Assembly (NCBI GenBank): GCA_001972305.1
Contig: BDDD01002232.1
Location: 110,690 to 174,689 of the forward strand
Direction of reading: 5' to 3'
Length of the DNA: 64,000 nucleotides
DNA from: Cephalotus follicularis
Lineage: Eukaryota; Streptophyta; Magnoliopsida; Oxalidales; Cephalotaceae
Of the stretch, positions 56,380 through 64,000 are shown in pieces. The notes beneath the pieces were generated by a model. The model had not been told where the DNA came from, did no database searches, and was given only the letters and a program-made list of their open reading frames with translations. Numbering within the stretch: the first letter of the stretch is position 1; every line of letters starts with the position of its first letter. The translations under genes were made by a program, and so were the position numbers.

Positions 56380-59258
56380 ATGGTTAACGCAAGAAGAAAC
56401 CGCGATCAGAGGAGAAACGAGAATGTACAAGAGAATGGAGAAAACAACTCGCTAAGCGCAGTGTTAAGTCAATTGGCTCAGGTTATTGCCAATAACAATG
56501 GTAATTATCATCAAGCACCTCTGCCAGCAAGACCAACATTAGAATAATTCTCAAGGCACAATCCGAGAACCTTTTAGGGAACGACGGATCCTTTAGAAGC
56601 AGAAGCATGGATCCAAGGGAATGAAAAGATTTTCAGAGCACTAGATTGTACAGATCATCAAAAAGTGGAGTTTTCAATATACATATTAAACAGAGAGGAA
56701 AATCAATGGTGGGATATGATCGAAAGGACGAAGACACGTCAGGAAATAGAAACGATGACGTGGGAGAGGTGTAAGGAAATATTCATGAATAAATATTTTC
56801 CACAAACAATGAAGGACAAAATGGAGTAAGACTTCCTGCAATTGGAACAAGGCGAATCAGAAACTGTAGGCCAGTACGAGGCAAACTTTGCAAGATTATC
56901 TCGATATGCGACTCATGTAGTAGCAACTGAAGAGAGGAGGGCAAATAGGTTTTGCCAAAGTTTAAGGCGTCACATTCGAAGGCTATTGATAGCACAAAAC
57001 CTGCAAACCTATGAGGCAGTACTGAGATGTGTGTTGAAAATAGAAATGGATAATCCAAAGTATCAACAGAAACGGACAGAGCAGAGTCAAGGAAAGAGGA
57101 AGGCTGGAGAATCCTCTGGTAATAATAATAAGAAAGGAAGGACTAATGGAGGAGGAGGAGACCGTAAACCATGCCAGCAATGCGAAAATACCCATCGTGG
57201 AGAATGCCTGATAGGAAAGGGAATTTGTTATAGGTGTAGAAAACCAGGACACCAAGCAAAGGAATGTCCACAAGGACAGGATCAAACCCAAATTCAAAGG
57301 CCAATCAAATGTTATAATTGTGTTCAGGAAGGACACATGTCCAACCAATGGACCCGACCAAGAATGGGAGGACAAGGAGGGAACAGAGCCCAGCAACAAA
57401 GAGCACCAGCCAGAACATATGCTATGACGGTTGACAAGATGGAAAATCCTAATGATGTGGTAACAGGTACTTTTTTCGTATGCTCTAAAGCTGCTTATAT
57501 ATTGTTTGATATGGGGGAGATGTATTCGTTTGTGTCTTTATCTTTTGCACAATGTATAAATACCCCATCACAAGAACTAGAAATAAGTTTAGCCGTTGAA
57601 ATGCCAAGTGGTAATACCTTGGGGGCAGACACAGTATATAAATCTTGTGACTTACTAATATGTGAAAGGATGATGCTAGTAGACCTAGTACCCCTAGCAA
57701 TCCTAAACTTTGACGTCATACTAGGCATGGATTGGCTTTCGGAGAATCATGCTAGTGATGACTGTTTCAAAAAGGAAGTAAAGTTTACTATACCGGGTCA
57801 ACCTGAGTTTATCTTCCAGAGTACTGGAATTAGCAAAACTTTGAAGTTCATAGCGTCAATGCAAGCTAAGCGATTGTTGAAAAGCGGTTGCGAAGGTTAT
57901 CTCGCATATGTAGTGGACACCAAGGACAAGAAATTGAGAATCTAAGATTTTCATATTGTGAAAGAATTTATGGATATATTTCCTTAGGATCTACCTGGTA
58001 TTCCACCGGATCGAGAAGTGGAGTTTACCATTGATGTGGTGCCGGGAACAACTCCTATTTCAAAGAGTCCGTACCGCATGGCGCCAGCCGAACTGAAAGA
58101 ATTGAAGACTCAGTTACAAGAACTTTTGGATAAAGGGTTCATCCGACCAAGTGTATCACCTTGGGGTGCACCGGTATTGTTTGTGAAAAAGAAGGACGGG
58201 ACAATGAGACTCTGCGTAGACTACCGAGAGCTGAATCAAGCCACCATTAAGAACAAGTACCCACTACCAAGGATTGACGGCTTGTTTGACCAGCTCAAGA
58301 ACGCTCGATACTTCTTAAAGATTGATCTTCGATCGGGTTATCATCAAGTGAAGGTCAAGAAAGATGATATACCGAAAACTACCTTTCGAACAAGATATGG
58401 ACACTATGAGTTTTTGGTAATGTCATTTGGATTGACGAATGCTCCAGAAGTATTTATGAGTTTGATGAACAAAGTATTCAGTGAATATTTGGATCAGTTT
58501 GTGATAGTCTTCATCGATGACATCCTGGTTTACTCAAAAAGTAGAGAGGAACATGAGAAACATTTAAACCGTGTGTTGCAAACACTACAGAAGGAACGAC
58601 TCTATGCTAAGTTCAGCAAATGTCAATTTTGGATGGAGGAGGTATCCTTTCTAGGACACGTGATCATAACGGATGGTATATCGGTAGATCCCGTCAAGAC
58701 GGAGGCAATAAGAGAATGGTAGAGACCTACCTCAGTAGCTGAGATACGGAGTTTTCTGGGATTGGCAGGTTATTACCGAAGATTGGTTGAGAATTTCTCT
58801 CGTATTGCGAACCCACTCACAAGGTTGACACAGAAGAATGTAAAGTTTGAGTGGTCCGACCAATGCGAGAAGAGTTTCTTGGAATTAAAAGAAAGACTGA
58901 TGAATGCCCTGATACTAGCATTACCAACAGAATCTGAGAGTTTTGTGGTTTACAGTGACGCATCTCGCAAAGGGCTTGGTTGCGTGCTGATGCAACAAGG
59001 AAAAGTGATCGCCTATGCTTCCAGACAACTTAAAGCACATGAGCAGAACTATCCTACACATGATTTAGAATTGGCTGCAGTTATTTTTGCATTAAAGATT
59101 TGGAGGCACTATCTTTATGGATAGAAGTGTGAAATCTTCACCGACCATAAGAGTTCCAAGTACATTTTCACCCAAAGAGAGTTAAACATGAGGCAAAGAA
59201 GATGGTTAGAACTTATCAAGGATTACGATTGTACTATTCAGTACCATCCAGGAAAGGC
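56380..59258 (+). pseudogene. gag-pol: Gy7 gag-pol, broken by stops and by Si4
   Basis: The ATG at 56380 (MVNARRNRDQRRNENV) follows TAG, as in Gy3. Gag has VGQYEANFARLSRYATHV, CYRCRKPGHQAKEC and a damaged second knuckle (CYNCVQEGHMSNQW, last C changed). The protease motif reads LFDMGEMYSF where Gy3 has DTGVTHSF, so it is probably inactive. Reverse transcriptase includes [13 protein letters not shown] and [11 protein letters not shown]. RNase H has [14 protein letters not shown]. The frame is constant, with stops at about 56536, 56575, 56827, 57943, 57985, 58720 and 59122. Unlike Gy3, several are transversions (GAA or GAG to stop). Si4 interrupts at the YHPGK block. Confidence 0.9.
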
Positions 59259-60571
59259 TGAAATAAAACACTCTTGCAATATACAAGAGGGGGGGTGAAT
59301 TGAATATTGAAGTAAATATGGAAATTTAAAAACTTTAAATGTAAAGAGACAAGGAAAGAAAAACTTCTCCGAAATTTAGAGTGGTTCGGCTAACTCTTGC
59401 CTACGTCCACTTTTCCCAAGGGAGCTCCTTGAGTTTCCACTATCTCGATTTGATTAAGGCAGCAAATCGTTACACCTCACAAATTCGTGATTGACCTCAA
59501 TCACAAGACTTTGACCTCAAAGCCTTAGAGGATTCTCCTCTTTTTACAAGTAATTGAAATGTGTTTACAATAACCTCTTAAATAGGTTGATGTGAATAAT
59601 GCAGCTCACAAAATGAAACACTCAGACAATCTCAAATAATAAAGCTTAGTAGCTTTGTAGAACAATATAGAACACTTTGAGCTTTTTTCACACAAGTATG
59701 CTTGAATTTTATCTCTCTTTTGATGTTGTGTAAATCTTGTTGAATTGATGTAGCTCAGTGTGTTTCAGTGATATTTCAATATCTTCTTCTGAGGTTTCAT
59801 GCTTCCTTTTATAGGCAGAAAATATTTGTAGCCGTTGCATAATTTGCGGAAGCTTTTGATTTAATAATGTGTAGTTGCAATCTTTGAATTTTGTCTCTGC
59901 TGGTATAAAGACGTTGACTTCTTTGTAGAAGGCGTCGATGTATTTTCAGTTGATAGCCGTTGGAAGTGGTTGAAATAGCCGTTCCAGGTTTCCCGGGTCT
60001 TGTTCACTTAAAAAGATGTCGACTTCTTCTTGAAGGCGTCGATGTCTTTTCTGGGAAATCTCCAGGATATGAATCTTTGAACATCACATCGTCTTCTTCT
60101 CTTGGAGTCGATGCATTTTTTGGGAATTGCAGGTACTCTAGAAAAGGCGTCGATCTCTGTAGAAAGGCGTCGATGTCTTTTATATAAACGTCGATGTCTT
60201 TGATGTAGGGATCGATGTCTTTAATTGCAATTTCATACAGTAGCTTCTGGCACTGAAAACGTCGATGTTATCTTGGAAGTAGTCGATGTCATCTTGGAAG
60301 TAGTCGATGTCTTTTGGTACGGACGTCGATGTCATTACTGGAAGGACGATGTCTTCTTTGTAATTGATCTTGCACTAAAGACGTCGATGTTATTTGGAAG
60401 GGGTCGACTTCTTTCGTACGGACGTCGATGTTATTCCTTGAAAGTCGATGCCTTCTTCTGCATATGGTATATTGCTTTGATTTTGAACTTGTAATTCCTT
60501 GCATATCAAGTAAACCAGTTAAATGCAAATATGTTATCATCAAAACAAGGATTGAGACTAAATCGTCAACA
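59259..60571 (-). repeat. Si4 3' LTR
   Basis: Minus strand starts TGTTGACGATTTAGTCTC at 60571. The other end is less canonical (TGAAATAAAACACTC on the plus strand at 59259), so the outer boundary may be a few bases off. The TATA-like CTATAAAAGG is at 59805-59814. Confidence 0.8.
59905..60450. repeat. GGCGTCGATGTCTTT array in Si4 U3
   Basis: More than fifteen units (AAGGCGTCGATGTCTTT, AACGTCGATGTCTTT, AGTAGTCGATGTC, ACGTCGATGTTAT), including two adjacent copies of GGAAGTAGTCGATGTC near 60275 and 60297. It lies directly upstream of the TATA-like site in LTR orientation. Confidence 0.87.
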
Positions 60572-61249
60572 ATCTCCCCCTTTTTGATGATGACAAAAAT
60601 TTGCTCAAAAGGCATAAATTATAAGTAATACCAATTGAAAAAATATAAGTGAATATCAAAAGAGATTTATAATGTAAGCAATGGTAAGATAAGTATAAGT
60701 AAGAAATATCTTGTGCAATATCAATAAGCAATGAGTTTGCGAGTTCTATTCTAAAATGCATAGCATTTAGTCTCCCATTGAGCTTTTCTCTCAAAATTCA
60801 TAAATAGCATTTCTCCCCATTAGCATTTCTCCCCAAACATAATTCTCAAACATAATTCTTTTGAGCCATTTGCATTTCTCCCCCTTTTTTGTATAGCATC
60901 AAAAAGGTTCTACAAAAGACAGAAATTATTAGCTCCCCCTTAATAACAGCAAGGGTAAAAAGAATATGAATAAGGCAAAATGCACAAAAATATCATAATA
61001 TCGGCAATGATCATAATTATGGGAAATAATTGAGAAAACATAATCATACAACACAATTATGTCATAAATCAGAAAATCATTCACACAATCATAAACACAA
61101 TTCATAAAACACAATCGCATAAACATTTCATTAATATCATAAAATCAAACTTGTTCTTTACAAAAACTATAAAAGAGATGAACACTAAGGTTCATAACAA
61201 CATCAAACGAAAAACAGCAACAAGAATTAAAGCAGAAACAACAACAAAA
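60572..61249 (-). other. Si4 3' UTR with polypurine tracts
   Basis: Non-coding. GGGGGAG or GGGGAGA runs at about 60573, 60816, 60827, 60873 and 60933. The first abuts the LTR. Confidence 0.75.
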
Positions 61250-62564
61250 TCATTCATCAGCAGGAGTGGAATCGGATTCGGATTCATCGCCCGAAGTCTC
61301 TTCGCATTGATCAATAGTCTTGGATTCGGCAAGCTTCCGTTCCATTCTTTTGAGACGCCTCTTTGCGACTTTTAAATCGTAGAAGATGGTGTCATCAATG
61401 TGTCAGAAGTCAGACTGAATTATCCTATGATCACCCTCCAATCTACCGAGCCGAGAGTTGATTTGCTTAAATTCTTCTTTAAACGAGGATTGCATGGCAG
61501 CATATTGTGATTGCATGAACTCCATCATCCTGTCATAATCAGAAGTGGATGAAGTTCCTTGAGCTGGAGCCTGGGCTGGTGCAACTTGTTGTTGAGCTTC
61601 CCAAGGAGGATTCTCTTCTTGTTCTTCAATGGCAATCCTTGGTCCTTGATCCACTTTGGGCAAATATGTCCAAATCCCTTGTTGTTTCTTCCACCCCATT
61701 CGATTTAATGTACTCTTGTTGTATGTATCTTCTTTCTTCAACTTGGTTGCAATCTCTCCTTCTAGCCGAATATGACTATGTTGGAAGACTTTGGTGAGAA
61801 TGGATCCGAAAGGGAGTACAGATTTCTTTTGTGAAAAAGCTCTAACCATTGTCTTAAGCATGAGGAGAGGGAAACAAAACTCGATTCTTGAAAGAATGCA
61901 CCACATAATAAAAGCTTGCATCCTAGACAACTTAGCATACCCTCCACCAGTGAGTAAGATTTGATGAACAATGAGATGGTGAAGAAGTCTATGATCTAAT
62001 GACAAACGATTTGTGGTCAGTGCCATATTGGGATGCACATTTGGATCGTTGGGATACAAAATCGACAAAATTTGGTTAGGGTGAAAACCCTCAACCTCCG
62101 GCCATTTTTGTGTGTTCAAAAGTGTATAGACCGGTGTGTGGAATATGTAAGATAGAAGCTAGAATCCTAGCATCTAGATAAATCCTTTGCCCTTTAACAG
62201 ATGAGGAGATTGCAAATTCCTCATTTTGGGCCGAAACCATCATTAGGTTAGAATAGAATTCCTTAACCAATTTTATGTAAAATGGGTCAGAAATTTGAAC
62301 AAGAGGGAGAAGATGGAGGTCATTTAACCAGGAAACGAAGGAAAATTCGGAAGAACAGAAATCTAAATCAATATTTCTGCCTCCCACGACACTTTTTTCA
62401 GCAAAAGATATAGTTCTAATAGGAATTTGTTCTTCGGATGAGGAATTCGATAGAGAAGGATCAGGGGAAGATTCCCTAAGCTCAAGTCTCTGCTTCTTAG
62501 CAGATTTCTTAGGCTGAGAGGTAGAGACAGCCTTCTTTTTGGCAACTGGCTTTGTCCTAGGCAT
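61250..62564 (-). pseudogene. Extra Sirevirus ORF, putative plant transposon protein family
   Basis: ATG at 62564, stop at 61250, about 438 codons. The N-terminus is basic (MPRTKPVAKKKAVSTSQPKK) with a nuclear-localisation-like run, then S-rich. The middle domain, from FVSWLNDLHLLPL through FYIKLVKEFYSNLMM and GQRIYLDARILASILHIP to ILLTGGGYAKLSRMQAFIMW, resembles the plant-only uncharacterised family annotated as putative plant transposon protein (Pfam Transposase_32, from memory). The C-terminus has a Q/A linker, a coiled coil (FKEEFKQINSRLGRLEG) and an acidic end. One inserted A in an A run near 62105 shifts the frame, and a TGA at 61403-61405 fits CGA to TGA. It could also be described as the env-like ORF of Sireviruses, though I see no membrane segment. 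Confidence 0.75.
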
Positions 62565-62719
62565 TTTGTCAAGCAGATGGTGAGTATACAAGAAAAACAC
62601 AGGGAATGACAAATATAGATGGATTGGACACGACGAAAGGAGTTTTTGTGGTTGTAAAAGCGATCAGAGGATTGTTTTCGAATAAAACAGACGAGTTTTG
62701 AAGAAAAATAAAGAGAGTA

Positions 62720-64000
62720 TGTTGGAAGTCTAGAGGGGGGGGTGAATAGACTGATAAAAATTTATCTAGCAAATACACCACCAATAAAATTAATTACTCA
62801 AACACACAAAGCGGAAAGTAAAGATTTTAGGGTTTAGAGATTGCAAACGGATATATAGTGGTTCGGCAAACCGCCTACGTCCACTCCCCAAGGCCTCCCC
62901 TTGAGTATTTCACTAGTATGCCCCAATCCAGACTTGGAACTCCAACCGAGCTCCAACAAACTTTCGCTCCAACCAAGCGAATTACAAATGTGCTCCAATC
63001 GAGCAATACAAGAGACAACCTCTCTTGTATGAGTGAAATAAGTTTTTAAGTGTTTACAAATTCGTAGTGAATTTGTTTACAATGAAGCATAACTCTAAAC
63101 AAAGCTTGTAATAAATGTGGAATGTAAAGAACAAGGCTTTGTAAATGTAGGTGATTGCTTTGGATTGATCTCTTTTGATTGTTTACAAAACAGTTAGTAG
63201 TTTTTCCCCCTCTAACAACCGGAAACGGTGGGGCTAATTTACAAATGGTACTCAATAAAACTACTAATTGTTTGCATTTAATGAACATACGTATTAAGAA
63301 ATTCAATATTTACGTAAATGAGTGAACTAAGAAACAGGTTTCAACACGGTTCTCACAAATACGTCTATGTCCGTTAAGGTCGGCTGACCTCTGGTTAGGT
63401 CAGCTGACGGTTCCGATCCTCAGCTGAAGGTTTCAGTACATCAGCTGACGTAGAAGTTGGTTTTGGGTCTTAGACGTCTTTGTCGTGTGGTCAGCTGACG
63501 GTCCGTTAAGGTCAGCTGACAGTGTCCCGTAGTCAGCTGACGGTACCCATGTTAAAGTCCGTCTTCGAAGACATTGTAAAATGTGGGTTAGGTCGGCTGA
63601 CTTCGTCCCCTGGTCAGCTGACGGTCCCCCAGGTCAGCTGACGGTGTCCCCAGGTCGGCTGACGGTAGTTAACACGTTTTAGTATGTCATCCAAAACATT
63701 GAAGAATTAATCGGAGTTGTCGGCTGACTTCGTCCAGTAGTCAGCTGACGGCTCGTAGGTCAGCTGACGGATGTCCTAGGTCGGCTGACAGGGTGATGGT
63801 TGCCGATATAAGTTTATATGCGTGGTAGTTTGGTCGACTGACGGTAGGTTTAGGTCGGCTGACCTAAACATTGTCTGTCAATTTTTATCTAGGCAACCTC
63901 CGAATTGATATTCTCCTTTTAACCTGAAGAACGTGTTCACTAGTTCGAAAGTTCAATGTGTAAGAGAGTTCGATAGAGTTCATGTTGTGGTTCGTAAGTG
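62720..64000 (-). mobile_element. Si5: Sirevirus-like LTR, cut by the window end
   Basis: The plus strand starts TGTTGGAAGTCTAGAGGGGG at 62720, the LTR end. The block GTGGTTCGGCAAACCGCCTACGTCC is shared with other Sirevirus LTRs here. Bases 63730-64000 match Si1 at 2048-2330. There is no PBS on the Si4 side of 62720, so this is a separate insertion, solo LTR or element. Confidence 0.78.
63375..63870. repeat. GTCAGCTGACGG array in Si5 LTR
   Basis: About 17 units AGGTCAGCTGACGG or AGGTCGGCTGAC, spaced 20-40 bp, same family as 2048-2185. By analogy with Si1 this is the transcribed-part array. The U3 array would lie beyond the window. Confidence 0.88.

Larger units (their letters stand above)
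46353..59258 (+). mobile_element. Gy7: Gy3-related Ty3/gypsy element
   Basis: Its own sequence is 46353-46433 and 53621-59258. It shares with Gy3 the LTR start, GC-rich block, donor, hairpin cluster, leader ORF and gag-pol, but is clearly diverged. Gy8 splits its 5' LTR and Si4 cuts the region after RNase H. The left flank is ACAAC; the right end is not visible. Confidence 0.87.
59259..62719 (-). mobile_element. Si4: Sirevirus-like element, 3' part with an extra gene
   Basis: A 3' LTR (59259-60571), polypurine tracts and a gene of the plant-transposon-protein type read toward the LTR. Upstream sequence stops at 62720, where Si5 begins. No gag or pol is visible. In Sireviruses an extra ORF between pol and the 3' LTR is known, so this is most likely the 3' end of a larger element cut by Si5. 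Confidence 0.78.

Noticed and set aside
61250..62564. Naming the Si4 extra gene a true envelope gene
   Set aside because: I see no signal peptide, no membrane-spanning segment and no cleavage motif. The domain fits the uncharacterised plant transposon protein family better.

Overview
The window looks like TE-dense DNA from a flowering-plant nuclear genome; the species cannot be told. I recognise no host gene and no structural RNA gene. Nearly every base can be assigned to LTR retrotransposons of two superfamilies, inserted into one another, plus two assembly gaps (25 N at 2023-2047 and 805 N at 52184-52988). Evidence for a plant: Sirevirus-type Ty1/copia elements (TGTTG...CAACA LTRs, repeated GGGGGAG polypurine tracts, CCHC gag), Tekay/Del-like Ty3/gypsy elements with 2-3 kb LTRs, and primer sites complementary to initiator tRNA-Met (TGGTATCAGAG). 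Labels used here are my own: Gy1-Gy8 for gypsy, Si1-Si5 for Sirevirus-like copia, sLTR-1/2 for solo LTRs.

Layout. 1-2022: end of minus-strand Gy1 (gag, PBS, LTR), cut by a gap. 2048-4237: Sirevirus LTR piece (Si1) inside the 3' part of a Gy5-type LTR. 4238-28180: minus-strand Gy2, interrupted by Si2 (5257-8342, gag only), by Gy3 (9713-23124, TSD TAAAC; itself holding gag-only Si3 at 17003-20740) and by sLTR-1 (25559-28094, TSD TGCAA). 28181-28845 and 32153-32641: very old minus-strand gypsy pol (Gy4), split by sLTR-2 (28846-32147, TSD ATATA). 32642-38968: plus-strand Gy5 up to its integrase. There minus-strand Gy6 (38969-46352) is inserted. The Gy6 5' LTR is broken by plus-strand Gy7 (46353-46433 and 53621-59258). 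The Gy7 5' LTR holds Gy8 (46434-53615, TSD ATAAC). The Gy7 integrase region is broken by minus-strand Si4 (59259-62719, with a gene of an uncharacterised plant-transposon family), whose upstream part is followed by Si5 (62720 to the window end). Nesting reaches about six levels.

Four signals go beyond routine annotation. (1) Almost every LTR, copia and gypsy alike, carries an array of short dyads built from inverted GAC/GTC half-sites (GTCGAC, GTCAGCTGAC, AAAGAC-N6-GTCTTT, GAGTC/GACTC). They lie either upstream of the TATA box or in the transcribed U5 part. (2) The gypsy LTRs carry a strong splice-donor-like G|GTAAG or G|GTAGG shortly after the presumed promoter, and a pyrimidine-AG acceptor directly before the first ATG. 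The implied leader intron would contain the PBS and a conserved set of hairpins, which is the layout that separates translation mRNA from packageable genomic RNA in retroviruses. (3) Gy3 and Gy7 share an extra ORF of about 125 codons upstream of gag. (4) sLTR-2 has 13 tandem hairpin units whose stem ends co-vary.

Coding capacity is largely lost. Gy3 keeps an uninterrupted reading register through most of gag-pol, but it is punctuated by stops that fit C-to-T or G-to-A change. Si2 and Si3 encode gag only and would need proteins in trans.
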